NCBI GenBank assembly: GCA_900542245.1
Contig: UQMQ01000025.1
Location: forward strand, 1-20,922
Length of the DNA: 20,922 nt
Direction: 5' to 3'
Origin: an uncultured Eubacteriales bacterium
GTDB lineage: Bacteria > Bacillota > Clostridia > Peptostreptococcales > Anaerovoracaceae
Numbering within the stretch: position 1 is the first letter of the stretch; each line of letters opens with the position of its first letter. The notes under the pieces are model-generated. The model had not been told where the DNA came from. It searched no databases and saw only the letters and a list, made by a program, of their open reading frames with translations. Positions 1-7,729 of this stretch are shown one piece after another. Made by a program: the position numbers and the translations under genes.

Positions 1-252
1 AAGCCTGTCGACGATGACACGAAATTCCGTATCGGCTTGCAGATTTTCCATTATTCCAATATGGAAGACTTTTTCGGCGTCAGTCTGGAGGAAACTCGCG
101 CCAATGAGGAGCCGCGCGTGCTGGCAAGCTCGGATTACGCCATCGTGGAGGAGTATCTCCTGCTGCACAATCACTTGATGAGTCGTGTAGAGGGCAGGCT
201 GGAGATACTGCATGGGCCGAATGGATACCCGCATGATATCAAAGGAGAGTAA
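1..252 (+). CDS. C-terminal end of an unrecognised protein (5' truncated by window edge)
   Basis: An open frame runs in from the window edge and gives 83 codons before a TAA stop. An internal TTG at 37 could be read as a start, but the frame is open upstream and no ribosome binding site precedes it, so I read this as the 3' part of a longer gene. The visible peptide is acidic and soluble, with no membrane segment, signal or motif I can name. It ends two bases before the start of the DUF6935-like gene, and the ribosome binding site of that gene (AAAGGAG, about 241-247) lies inside this coding sequence. The two are therefore probably co-transcribed and translationally coupled. I assign no function. 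Confidence 0.6.
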   Translation, partial: KPVDDDTKFRIGLQIFHYSNMEDFFGVSLEETRANEEPRVLASSDYAIVEEYLLLHNHLMSRVEGRLEILHGPNGYPHDIKGE

Positions 253-254
253 AC

Positions 255-788
255 ATGAGTATTTTTGATCATCTGAAAAAAGCCGCGAAGGGCGCGGCAG
301 CCGAGGCGCTGCGAACAGGCGAAAGCCGGACCTTTCATTTCAAGGCGCTGCCGGAAAGCGTAGAGGAGATGAAGCTACTGCCGTTTGAGACGGCAGCGCT
401 GACAGTCTGTGCGCTCTGCGCTTACGCGGCAGCGCCGGAGATCGGCAAGGAAATGCTGAATTTCCTCAAAGGACCGCAGCCGATGAACGGCGCGGACATC
501 CAGTTCCTGCAGGATCGTTTCCGCGGCGGCAGTCATATTCCGTTCTCCTATTTTGAGGGAGCGACACCGACGAATCATTATACACCGTCCGAGCCGTTTA
601 CGATTACGGTTTCGGCAGACCCACATTCCTACGACCAAGAGGGCTATGTCAAGCTGTTCATCCGTTCCGGCGGCGCGGACAGTCCGCGCCCGATCGTCCT
701 GCGTCAAAAGGGCGAGCAGTGGTTCCTGTGGCAGCAGCTTCTGATGAGCGCGATCCGCACGCCGGCTGCGCAGGACCCTTGGGCATAA
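255..788 (+). CDS. DUF6935-like protein of unknown function
   Basis: A 177-residue soluble protein without a signal peptide or membrane segment. The start is ATG 255, 7 bases after AAAGGAG. The phrase FETAALTVCALCAY near residue 45, followed by EMLNFLKGPQPMN and FLQDRFRGG, resembles what I recall of the DUF6935 family of Bacillota. That family has no established function. It assignment is from memory and a profile search would settle it. The C-terminal half carries a beta-rich stretch (FTITVSADPHSY..., VKLFIRSGG, IVLRQKGEQWFLW) typical of small cytosolic domains. It follows the truncated gene by 2 bases and precedes the DUF2207 gene by 63 bases, so the three may form one transcript, although the last has its own strong ribosome binding site. 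Confidence 0.6.
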   Translation: MSIFDHLKKAAKGAAAEALRTGESRTFHFKALPESVEEMKLLPFETAALTVCALCAYAAAPEIGKEMLNFLKGPQPMNGADIQFLQDRFRGGSHIPFSYFEGATPTNHYTPSEPFTITVSADPHSYDQEGYVKLFIRSGGADSPRPIVLRQKGEQWFLWQQLLMSAIRTPAAQDPWA

Positions 789-851
789 GAGAAGCGTAGA
801 TGAAGAAGATTCCCTGCGGACAAACGTGCGCATAACAAAAAGGAGGTTCCG

Positions 852-2801
852 ATGAAACAGAACCAAAAACGAAACCGAAACCGTTTGCGGCTGCGTATCG
901 CGCTGATGATCGCAATCCTGCTGGCTGCCTGTGTTTTCCCGGGCGCGGCGCTTGCCTATACAACCGACCGCTATGATATCGATGTCATTGTGCGGGAGGA
1001 CAACAGCTATCAGGTCAAAGAGCGCATCGACGTGAATTTTGACAAGCAGCAGCGCGGCATCTTTCGCTATATTCCCGTCTATGATGACGAAATGCGTAAG
1101 ACGATGAAGATTACGGACGTGGACACCGGAGATGTGCCGCACAAAACTTATGAGGAAAACGGCAAATTTGTCATTCGACTGGGCGACGAGGACACCTATG
1201 TGACGGGAAAGCAGCAGTACGAGATCAGTTATCTGGTTCGAATCTACGATGATAAGAATGTCGAGTCCGATGTGCTGTATTATGACCTTTTGCCGACAGA
1301 ATGGGAGACGCCGATCGGCGCCTGCGAGATCAACATGAAGCTGCCGAAGCCGGTAAAAAAGTCGGAGATCGAGATTTACGCGGCAGCCTACGGCAGCGAC
1401 ACAGCGCATGAAAACGTATACTGGAGTTATGATGAAAACAAGAATATGCTGCGGATCACCGGCACAGAGCTGCCGCAGGGCACCGGCATTACGGTCTATA
1501 TTCCGTTAGAGGAGGGCTACTGGGTCGGACAGCTCAACAACGATTGGGCGCGTACCGCGGGTCTGGTGACGATGTTTGCGGTGCCGGTGCTGATCGTACT
1601 CTACTGGCTGCGTAAGGGACGGGACCCGAAGCTGGTCAAGACGGTCGAATTCTATCCGCCGAAGGGCATGACGCCAGCGGAGGTCGGATACTTTTACGAC
1701 GGCAATATCGATAGCCGCGATCTCGGCGCGATGGTGGTTTATATGGCGCAAAAGGGGTATCTGCGCATAGCGGAAAAGAATCACAAGCTGCGCGTTTATC
1801 CGCTCAAAGATCCGGACGACCTCGAAAAGCCTTTTGTCTGCCGCATGTATCATGGAATTTTTGGCGACGCGCCGTTGCAAACAGGCGCGGACAGCAGTGG
1901 GCAGACCATGCCGCAGGGTGTCGCACAAAAAGGTGTGAACCTCGGCAAATACAGCAGCTCTCTGTGCAGTGCATGGCGGTCGGCAGGCCGCATGCTGGAA
2001 ACGGAATACAGCGGTGACAACGCGCCGATGGAGCAGGGCAGCAAGCTGCGGCAGATCGGCGGCGCGCTGATCCTGTGCGTGGGACATTTTTTGACCTTCC
2101 TGTTCTTCGCCCTCGCAAGCAGGGACAGCGCGGTGATGGGTCTGGAAATCATTACGCAGGTTCTGCTGCTGGTCGGCATTTCGATGGCGATCAAGGCGAA
2201 AAGACTGCACACAGACGGAAAAAAATTCCGCAAAGGGCTTCGCATATTCGCTGCCGGTGCGTTGATCGCGCTTGCCTGCTCCTGCACGAAGGTCGGCATC
2301 GGATGGGTCGGCGAGAGCGCAGGGCTGGCGCTGCTGTTCTGTGCGCTGATCGTGATCTCCGCCATCTGCGCGGTATTCATGGAGCGGCGCAACCAGAAAT
2401 ACGCGCGCGAGCTGGGACAAATCTTCGGGCTTCGTAATTTCATCGAAAAGGCCGAGCTGCCAAAGCTGAATCTGCTGGTGGAGGAGGACCCGTCCTATTT
2501 TTACAACATCCTGCCTTATGCTTATGTCATGGGGCTGACAGATAAATGGATCAAGCAGTTTGAGAATATCGCGGTTCCGCCTGCGGACTGGTACGACGCG
2601 GAGGACGATCTTTTGGGCAGACTGTACTGGCTGGAAATGATGGAGCGCATCGAGGAGCTTCGTACGTATACGTCCTATGCCTCCAGCGCGACATCGAGCA
2701 GTACCGGAAGCAGCGGAGACTCCGGCGGAACGAGCTACAGCTCGGGCGGCGGCGGCTACAGCGGCGGCGGCTACGGCGGTGGCGGCGGCGGCGCGTGGTA
2801 A
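852..2801 (+). CDS. DUF2207 domain-containing membrane protein
   Basis: 649 residues with the complete architecture of the DUF2207 family. Residues 1-35 are a signal peptide (basic start, hydrophobic core, AALA at the end). A secreted beta-rich domain of about 190 residues follows, beginning with the family-typical YDIDVIVREDNSYQVKERI. A membrane helix lies near residues 236-252 and is followed by the RKGRDPK basic flank. Next comes a cytoplasmic part with PKGMTPAEVGYFYDG and DLGAMVVYMAQKGYLRI, two pairs of hydrophobic segments around residues 397-520, and a tail of glycine and serine repeats ending in GGGGGGAW. Length and tail are normal for the family, whose role is unknown (envelope-associated). 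The start ATG 852 has AAGGAGG 7 bases upstream. A bidirectional terminator lies just downstream. Confidence 0.9.
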   Translation: MKQNQKRNRNRLRLRIALMIAILLAACVFPGAALAYTTDRYDIDVIVREDNSYQVKERIDVNFDKQQRGIFRYIPVYDDEMRKTMKITDVDTGDVPHKTYEENGKFVIRLGDEDTYVTGKQQYEISYLVRIYDDKNVESDVLYYDLLPTEWETPIGACEINMKLPKPVKKSEIEIYAAAYGSDTAHENVYWSYDENKNMLRITGTELPQGTGITVYIPLEEGYWVGQLNNDWARTAGLVTMFAVPVLIVLYWLRKGRDPKLVKTVEFYPPKGMTPAEVGYFYDGNIDSRDLGAMVVYMAQKGYLRIAEKNHKLRVYPLKDPDDLEKPFVCRMYHGIFGDAPLQTGADSSGQTMPQGVAQKGVNLGKYSSSLCSAWRSAGRMLETEYSGDNAPMEQGSKLRQIGGALILCVGHFLTFLFFALASRDSAVMGLEIITQVLLLVGISMAIKAKRLHTDGKKFRKGLRIFAAGALIALACSCTKVGIGWVGESAGLALLFCALIVISAICAVFMERRNQKYARELGQIFGLRNFIEKAELPKLNLLVEEDPSYFYNILPYAYVMGLTDKWIKQFENIAVPPADWYDAEDDLLGRLYWLEMMERIEELRTYTSYASSATSSSTGSSGDSGGTSYSSGGGGYSGGGYGGGGGGAW

Positions 2802-2837
2802 ATGCTTCCTGCCTTCATAGAACATCCTTCCTATATC

Positions 2838-2882
2838 AAAACACATCGGGTACTCCTTGCGAGCGACCCGATGTGTTTTTTT
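2838..2882. terminator. Bidirectional intrinsic terminator
   Basis: An 11-bp perfect inverted repeat, ACACATCGGGT (2841-2851) and ACCCGATGTGT (2866-2876), is separated by 14 bases. It is preceded by an A tract (2838-2841) and followed by a T run (2876-2882). It can therefore end transcription from both sides. It sits 40 bases past the DUF2207 stop and 55 bases past the stop of the convergent nucleoside hydrolase gene. Confidence 0.9.
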
Positions 2883-2930
2883 AGTGGCACATGGAGAAAC
2901 GGCGCACAGCAGTGCGGCGATCGCGCAGCG

Positions 2931-3884
2931 CTACTGCTGTGTTTCGGTAAAGAGGTTCATAAAGTTCTCAGTGAAAACCTGTTCATCGATTTTGGTGATG
3001 ACCTCGGCGTTAAACGTGCTGATCTCCGGGATCGCCTCATAGGTGCGTCCTTTCTGGTAGAAGATGACCTGCCCGTAAGCATGCCCCTGCTCCGTACAGC
3101 AGTGACAATGGCAGGAAACCCTTTCGCGAACGAAGTCCGGCCAGACCGCTGCCGCCATGGCGATCGCGTCAGGCAGATCCACCAGATGGACGCCGCGCGT
3201 ATCCAGATTGAATTGCAGCAGGCGCGAGGTCGCACGCTCCAAAAATTTCCCCGCGGGGGTACTGTTTGACAAGTAAGCCAGCTCATAGCGGTCGAGCCCG
3301 ATGCTGCCGGTACAGAGGTCGAAGCCCGCGATGGTTACAGGAATCCCGCAGCCCAGCATCAGTGCGTAAGCCTCCGCGTCGATAAAGACGTTGAACTCCG
3401 AAACCGGTGTCGCGTTGCCGGAGCCAAAGCCGGGCGTACCCATGGACCAGATATGTTTGACATGGGACATGATTTCCCGATCAGTCAAAACAGCCAGCGC
3501 GATATTGGTCGCCGGACCGAGGACGACCAACTCCACCTCATCAGGATATTTTTCGACCTGTGAGAGGATGAACTCGACGGCGCGCATCGTTTCCGGCGCT
3601 TTCTGCGGATGGATGATGCCGCAGTCGCCCATGCCATCCTTGCCATGTACGCTGATTGTTTCGTGGCGGTCGTGGAAGAGGGGCTGGCGCGCGCCGAGAA
3701 ACACAGGCGCATCACAGCCGCAGACCTCCAGCGTCATCAGCGCGTTGTCTGCCGCCTGTGCGAGACCGACATTGCCGGCTACGATCGTAACGCCGAGCAG
3801 ATCGATCTGGGGGCTCATCGCAGCGATCATGATCGCCGCAGCATCATCAGAAGCGGTATCGGTGTCAATAATGAATTTTCTCAT
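2931..3884 (-). CDS. Nucleoside hydrolase (inosine/uridine-preferring family)
   Basis: 317 residues, full length for the family that hydrolyses the N-glycosidic bond of nucleosides to ribose and free base in salvage. The N-terminal calcium-binding signature is DTDTASDDAAAI at residues 7-18 (usual form DTDPGxDD), giving the general-base Asp and the paired Asp ligands. Further family marks are VAGNVG, the VVLGPATNIALAV segment, SEFNVFIDAEA (active-site Glu-x-Asn) and LPDAIAMAAA near the C-terminus (calcium Asp). No signal peptide, so cytosolic. I chose the ATG at 3884 because AAAGGCAGG sits about 8 bases upstream and translation from there begins MRKFIIDTD; the longer frame starting at 3950 adds 22 residues that do not look like the family. 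It is monocistronic, with its own promoter and an operator-like palindrome. Substrate preference cannot be told from sequence. Confidence 0.92.
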   Translation of the reverse strand: MRKFIIDTDTASDDAAAIMIAAMSPQIDLLGVTIVAGNVGLAQAADNALMTLEVCGCDAPVFLGARQPLFHDRHETISVHGKDGMGDCGIIHPQKAPETMRAVEFILSQVEKYPDEVELVVLGPATNIALAVLTDREIMSHVKHIWSMGTPGFGSGNATPVSEFNVFIDAEAYALMLGCGIPVTIAGFDLCTGSIGLDRYELAYLSNSTPAGKFLERATSRLLQFNLDTRGVHLVDLPDAIAMAAAVWPDFVRERVSCHCHCCTEQGHAYGQVIFYQKGRTYEAIPEISTFNAEVITKIDEQVFTENFMNLFTETQQ

Positions 3885-3964
3885 ACGGGTACCTGCCTTT
3901 CTCAGCATAGACGGTTTTAACGAATCGCAGCGCAGGATGTTGACCGCCAAACGGAAAACACCTG

Positions 3965-3983
3965 CCTATACCATTAGTATAGG
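3965..3983. promoter_or_regulatory. Operator-like palindrome over the nucleoside hydrolase -10 box
   Basis: CCTATAC (3965-3971), a 5-base spacer CATTA, then GTATAGG (3977-3983): a perfect 7-bp inverted repeat. It covers the -10 box and the expected start point of the nucleoside hydrolase promoter, where a repressor would block initiation. No regulator gene is beside it, so the binding protein is unknown. Part of the symmetry comes from the -10 hexamer itself. Confidence 0.4.
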
Positions 3984-4004
3984 GGATTTTGGCCGCGTTT
4001 GCAA
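3976..4004 (-). promoter_or_regulatory. Sigma-A promoter of the nucleoside hydrolase gene
   Basis: Read on the reverse strand: -35 TTGCAA (3999-4004), a 17-base spacer, -10 TATACT (3976-3981). Spacing is ideal and the boxes match consensus at 4 of 6 (-35) and 5 of 6 (-10) positions. It lies about 90 bases upstream of the ATG at 3884, leaving a leader of roughly 85 bases. Confidence 0.7.
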
Positions 4005-4114
4005 GCGTATCCGGGATATCTTCCCCAAAGTTTTCATGTAATCTAGGGTAAGGGTCACTGTCAAGGACATTGTATAGAATTTTGACAAAGAAAGATAAAG
4101 AAAATTTGCGTTTT

Positions 4115-4147
4115 CCCACCCGTTTTGACAAAAAGGGTGGGGATTTT
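4115..4147 (+). terminator. Hairpin with T run upstream of the lipoprotein genes (role uncertain)
   Basis: CCCACCC (4115-4121) pairs with GGGTGGG (4135-4141), with further T/A pairing possible inside the loop, and is followed by G, A and a T run (4144-4148). It has the form of an intrinsic terminator in the rightward direction. There is no gene directly upstream on that strand to terminate, so it may stop spurious transcription or act in the leader of the following gene. Confidence 0.4.
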
Positions 4148-4230
4148 TGCGTTTAGATACGCTATACTACAAGCAAAGACAGGAGCAGAGAGGCGGAATC
4201 GGTAGATTCCGAGATAGGAAAGGAAGAGAG

Positions 4231-5124
4231 ATGCGGAAACAAAACAAAGCAAAAAGCCGGAATATCACGTCAGCGGCGGTTCTGGCGCTGATCATAATCC
4301 TGATGGCGGGCGTCGTGATGAGCGGCTGCGGCACGCAGATGCATGGAGAAGCCAGCAGTACGCAGGCCGCGCAGGGAGAGCAAGCGGAGGATAAGAATCT
4401 GATCCTTGTCAGCAATATGCAGGAGCTGCTGGAGGCCATCGAGCCGGACGCGAACATTCGCCTGGCGGCCGGATACTACAATCTCAGCGCCTGTTTGGAA
4501 AATCTGGCTTCCGATGATGTGCGGGATTGGAATCTCTCCCATACCTACACACAGCTACGCGAATGCTATGATGGCATCGAGCTTTGGATTCAGGATGTGA
4601 AGAATCTTTCTATCAGCGGGGAGGCAGGAAACGCGATCCTCACAGAGATCGTGAGCGAAGCAAGCTATGCGGCTGTCTTAAACTTTTTGAACTGCAACGA
4701 TCTGAAGCTGTCAAATCTGAGTCTTGGACATATGCAGCGCGGCTATTGCGAAGGAGATGTGCTGCACTTCTCTGAATGCAGCAACGTTGATATGCGCAGC
4801 ATGGATCTTTACGGCTGCGGCGTTTACGGAATCAGTACCACAACCGGATGCGCCGACTTTGTCATCACAGACAGCCGGATCCGGGACTGCAGCATCGGTC
4901 CGTTCTATATCGTCGGCGGCAGCGGCAGCTTTTTGTTCCGGAACTGCCATATGACAGGCTCCGAGGGTCCGGGCTGGTACGAAGCGACCCGCAAGTCCAA
5001 GCTGGTGTTTGAGCGCTGCAGCTTCGGCTATCAGGAAAGCGCGATGTACCCGGGTGCGGATAACGGCGAACGCTTCAAGGATTGCATCTGGTGGGAAGGT
5101 CGTGATGCTTATGCTGCGGGCTGA
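4231..5124 (+). CDS. Predicted lipoprotein with parallel beta-helix repeats
   Basis: 297 residues. The start ATG 4231 follows AGGAAAGGAAG closely and gives a classic lipoprotein leader: basic MRKQNKAKSR, a hydrophobic core, and the lipobox VMSGC with the lipidated Cys at residue 33. After a short polar linker the protein begins NLILVSNMQELLEAIEPDANIRLAAGYYNLSA, the entry typical of right-handed beta-helix proteins. It continues with rungs such as LKLSNLSLGHM, VDMRSMDLYGCGVYGI, FVITDSRIRDCSIGPFYI and FLFRNCHMTG. This is the pectin-lyase-like fold, seen in carbohydrate-active and surface proteins, but no catalytic residues can be assigned. It should be anchored on the outer face of the membrane. 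Its 3' end overlaps the next lipoprotein gene by 20 bases. Confidence 0.75.
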   Translation: MRKQNKAKSRNITSAAVLALIIILMAGVVMSGCGTQMHGEASSTQAAQGEQAEDKNLILVSNMQELLEAIEPDANIRLAAGYYNLSACLENLASDDVRDWNLSHTYTQLRECYDGIELWIQDVKNLSISGEAGNAILTEIVSEASYAAVLNFLNCNDLKLSNLSLGHMQRGYCEGDVLHFSECSNVDMRSMDLYGCGVYGISTTTGCADFVITDSRIRDCSIGPFYIVGGSGSFLFRNCHMTGSEGPGWYEATRKSKLVFERCSFGYQESAMYPGADNGERFKDCIWWEGRDAYAAG

Positions 5125-6142
5125 TGGGAAGCATTGTCCTGTCCGGCACAGGGGAAGCAAAAAAAATTTACTGACAGTCATCGCGGCGGGACTGCTGGTA
5201 TTGTCTGCGGCTGCTGTGATGTGCGCTTGCGGTGACACGAACGTGCCCGGCAGCGGTACGGAGAAAGGAAATACCGAGATGGAAAAAAGGAAGCATATGA
5301 CGCTCGTGGGCGCAGAATATGATACCGTTAACGGTATGATGTACGGTGCGGATCTGCATCTTACCATCCGAAACGATCGGCTTGTGTACGCTAGGTACTT
5401 TGACCCGGCGCAGGATGCCGAAGCCTCTGCGGAACGCGAGGATTACAAGACAAAGGAAGACATCGCAATCAGTAGGGAGGAATGGCAGAGCCTGCAGGAG
5501 GCGATCGAGGCTATTTTGCCGCTCTTGCAGGAGGTCGTGCCGAAAAAAACCAGCGGCGTGCTCGAAAAAAGCAAGGACTATCTTTTCGCGACAGACGGAC
5601 CGAACGAAAGCAGCTTTTATCTGATTTGGCAAAACGAGGACGGCACCGAAGAACGGGCGCAGTATTTCATTCCGAACGATCGGAGATTCCGCACGGTTCT
5701 GGCGATCATGGAGGAGATTGCGAACCCCATCGGCAGAGAAATCGTTTATTACGACCCACCGGAGCTGAACGGCATCTACATGAAGAACCACAGCGGGATT
5801 TTCAGCAAAAAGAAACAGTACTCCTACCAGCTGACCTTTGACACCGCCCTGCCGGATGAGGAACCGCTCACGCAGCCTCGATGGAGACTGAACGCCTATT
5901 ACTATCGGAATGGCGTCGAGGAAGGGAGGCACGCGCTCGTGACGGAGCAAGTCTGGAAACCGGTGCAGAAGATCTGTGAGGAGTTGAAATTAGAGCAATG
6001 TCCGTCTGCCGCGTGGGACGACAAGGTCAATCTTACCTTGTATTACACTGACGGCAAGTACCAGATCGTGAGACCGGACAAGCAGACGATGGAAGCGCTG
6101 CGCAGCTACTTCGATGAACTGCTTGAAGATATCGGCGAGTAA
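5105..6142 (+). CDS. Predicted lipoprotein of unknown function
   Basis: 345 residues from ATG 5105, chosen because GGGAAGG lies 5-7 bases upstream; it overlaps the preceding gene by 20 bases, which suggests translational coupling. ATG 5111 is an alternative. The leader has KK, a hydrophobic core (LLTVIAAGLLVLSAAAV) and Cys 42 in the context MCAC, an imperfect lipobox. The mature part is hydrophilic and mixed alpha/beta, with a probable duplicated layout: two blocks each combine a short strand region with an amphipathic helix (REEWQSLQEAIEAILPLL near residue 125 and WKPVQKICEELKLEQCP near residue 285). I recognise no family. Shared lipoprotein export and the tight overlap suggest that it works with the beta-helix protein at the cell surface. 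Transcription ends at the hairpin 6289-6330. Confidence 0.7.
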   Translation: MLMLRADGKHCPVRHRGSKKNLLTVIAAGLLVLSAAAVMCACGDTNVPGSGTEKGNTEMEKRKHMTLVGAEYDTVNGMMYGADLHLTIRNDRLVYARYFDPAQDAEASAEREDYKTKEDIAISREEWQSLQEAIEAILPLLQEVVPKKTSGVLEKSKDYLFATDGPNESSFYLIWQNEDGTEERAQYFIPNDRRFRTVLAIMEEIANPIGREIVYYDPPELNGIYMKNHSGIFSKKKQYSYQLTFDTALPDEEPLTQPRWRLNAYYYRNGVEEGRHALVTEQVWKPVQKICEELKLEQCPSAAWDDKVNLTLYYTDGKYQIVRPDKQTMEALRSYFDELLEDIGE

Positions 6143-6288
6143 GCGTCACCGCGCACTTTTGTCCTTTTTTGCTTGTTTCTACGCGCAGCCGTTTACGGAT
6201 GCTGGGTATCAGCCGAGCCTCAAATATGCGGTCCGCTTTTATAAAAAGGACTGTATGGTATGCAAAGCGGAATAGCAGAAAATAAATT

Positions 6289-6330
6289 CGCACGGGACAG
6301 TTGACGCCAGTCAGCTGCCTCGTGCGTTTT
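6289..6330. terminator. Strong convergent terminator between the lipoprotein gene and cheB
   Basis: A 17-bp stem (6289-6305 with 6310-6326) closes a 4-base loop GCCA. The arms begin CGCACGGGACAG and end CTGCCTCGTGCG, with only G-U wobbles and one mismatch. TTTT plus GATTT follows on the plus strand and an A/T-rich stretch (AATAAATT) precedes it, so it can act in both directions. It is 34 bases beyond the cheB stop and about 146 bases beyond the lipoprotein stop. I see nothing else in 6143-6288. Confidence 0.85.
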
Positions 6331-6359
6331 GATTTGATCGATAACGATGCCGTAATCGT

Positions 6360-7592
6360 TTACAGTTTGTTTAAAAAGTTTACCAACACGTTCGGGATGG
6401 ATTCGCAGGCGGCTTGAATCGCGACTGCGCCGATATTCTGTGCGACCATCGGCATGCCGTAGACCACGCAGGACTCCTTGTTCTGCCCGATGGTGTAAGC
6501 GCCGGCCTTGCGCATTTCCAGCAGACCGTAAGCGCCGTCCTGTCCCATCCCGGTCAGGATGATACCGACAGCGTCACCCTTGACGGTATTCGCAACAGAG
6601 CGGAACAGCACATCGACCGAAGGGCAGTGTCCGTTGACTTTCTCCGCCTCGAAAAGATTGACGGTGTAGTGACCGCCAAGCTTGACGACCTTCATGTGCC
6701 GATTGCCGCCCGGCGCGATCAATACGCGGCCGCGTTTGATGACATCACCGTCGACAGCTTCTTTGACCTCCATCTTGCAGAGACGATTGAGCCTCTGGGC
6801 GTACATACCAGTGAAGCCCTCCGGCATGTGCTGCGTTACGACGATGCCCGGCGTATCAGCCGGAAGCTGCTGCAATACCTGCAACGTAGCCTCTGTACCA
6901 CCGGTCGAAGCACCGATGGCGATGACCAGCTGATCCATTTTGGTTTTGCTGCCTTTGATCTGCGCGCCGCTCGGCAGGATGATGCCCTGCGTTGCGCTGC
7001 GCGTCTGACGCGCGCCTGCAGACTGCCCGCTGTCGGACTGTGCAGACCCGGCGAAACAGGGATTTACACTGCTGCGAGAGCCAGCAGCAGATGTGCGGAT
7101 TGCTGCGTTGCCAAAGCCTGCGGATGGGCGTCCGCCCGGCGCGGCTGGCTGCGGTGCCGCGTTCGCGTTACGCAGCGCGCGCGGCAGCTGTACCCTTGCT
7201 GTCGAGGCGCCGATGACCTTGTTGGCCAGATTGGTGATGAAAAATTTGGCGCTGTAGTTTCTGCTCATATCCGGTTTCTTTACGAAATCCACCGCACCGT
7301 TTGCGAGCGCGTCAAAGACGCTGACGTTGACGGAGGAGACCAGAATGACCGGAACCAGATAGGTTGGCAGCAGCTCTTTCAAAAACTCAATGCCGTTGGT
7401 CTTCGGCATTTCAATATCCATGGTGACCACATCGGGTCTGGCAGAAGGAATCTTGCGCATGGCGTCGGAGGCATTCATTGCATAACCGACGATCTCGATG
7501 CGCGGATTCTCAGCAGCCAGCCCTTCTGTGAGAAATTTTACAAATACAGACGAATCATCCACTACAAATACACGTACTTTATCATTAGCCAT
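6360..7592 (-). CDS. cheB: Chemotaxis response regulator protein-glutamate methylesterase CheB
   Basis: 410 residues. CheB removes methyl groups from receptor glutamates and deamidates glutamines, and is activated by phosphotransfer from CheA. Residues 1-125 are a receiver domain with the acidic pair D12-D13, phospho-acceptor D59 (in TMDIEMP), the VSSV switch strand and K105/K106. Residues about 131-218 form an unusually long linker rich in Ala, Gly, Ser and Gln. Residues 219-410 are the methylesterase domain with the catalytic triad Ser229 (GASTGG), His255 (TQHMP) and Asp352 (GMGQDGA). All key residues are present. The start has AAAGGAAG about 10 bases upstream. It is the last gene of the che operon, separated from cheR by 137 bases and closed by the terminator at 6289-6330. 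Cytosolic, acting at receptor arrays. Confidence 0.97.
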   Translation of the reverse strand: MANDKVRVFVVDDSSVFVKFLTEGLAAENPRIEIVGYAMNASDAMRKIPSARPDVVTMDIEMPKTNGIEFLKELLPTYLVPVILVSSVNVSVFDALANGAVDFVKKPDMSRNYSAKFFITNLANKVIGASTARVQLPRALRNANAAPQPAAPGGRPSAGFGNAAIRTSAAGSRSSVNPCFAGSAQSDSGQSAGARQTRSATQGIILPSGAQIKGSKTKMDQLVIAIGASTGGTEATLQVLQQLPADTPGIVVTQHMPEGFTGMYAQRLNRLCKMEVKEAVDGDVIKRGRVLIAPGGNRHMKVVKLGGHYTVNLFEAEKVNGHCPSVDVLFRSVANTVKGDAVGIILTGMGQDGAYGLLEMRKAGAYTIGQNKESCVVYGMPMVAQNIGAVAIQAACESIPNVLVNFLNKL

Positions 7593-7646
7593 CTTCGGAT
7601 TACTTCCTTTCTATATATCTATTGACTGCTTACTGCGTTTCGGATT

Positions 7647-7668
7647 GCATGCGCATACAGACGCATGC
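7647..7668. repeat. Inverted repeat in the cheR-cheB gap
   Basis: GCATGCG (7647-7653) and CGCATGC (7662-7668) with an 8-base loop, extendable by one wobble pair. No T run follows on the reverse (coding) strand. The 137-base gap that holds it contains no gene I can support and no clear promoter. It may be an mRNA processing or stability hairpin. Confidence 0.4.
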
Positions 7669-7729
7669 GGCAGGCACATGACAAATCGGGTTGTGAAAAG
7701 ATGTGCCGAAAGAACGTCCGAATGCAACG

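Larger units (their letters stand above)
3885..4230. other. Divergent intergenic region, nucleoside hydrolase / lipoprotein
   Basis: 346 bases without a convincing gene. It holds the nucleoside hydrolase promoter and palindrome in the left third. Two copies of TTTGACAAA lie at 4081-4089 and 4124-4132, with a C/G-rich hairpin at 4115-4141. A TATACT hexamer (4163-4168) could be a -10 box for the rightward lipoprotein gene, but no -35 box stands at a proper distance. The rightward promoter is therefore unresolved. Confidence 0.5.

Noticed and set aside
1506..2846. A 446-codon open frame on the minus strand, opposite the DUF2207 gene
   Set aside because: The alanine-rich N-terminus is simply the complement of the glycine/serine tail of DUF2207. 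The plus-strand protein has signal peptide, domain and membrane segments.
2802..3269. A plus-strand frame of 155 codons after the DUF2207 stop
   Set aside because: It runs through the bidirectional terminator and opposite the nucleoside hydrolase, and has no ribosome binding site.
4125..4168. TTGACA (4125-4130) with TATACT (4163-4168) as a promoter for the lipoprotein genes
   Set aside because: The spacer is 32 bases, far beyond the 16-18 needed, so they cannot form one sigma-A promoter.
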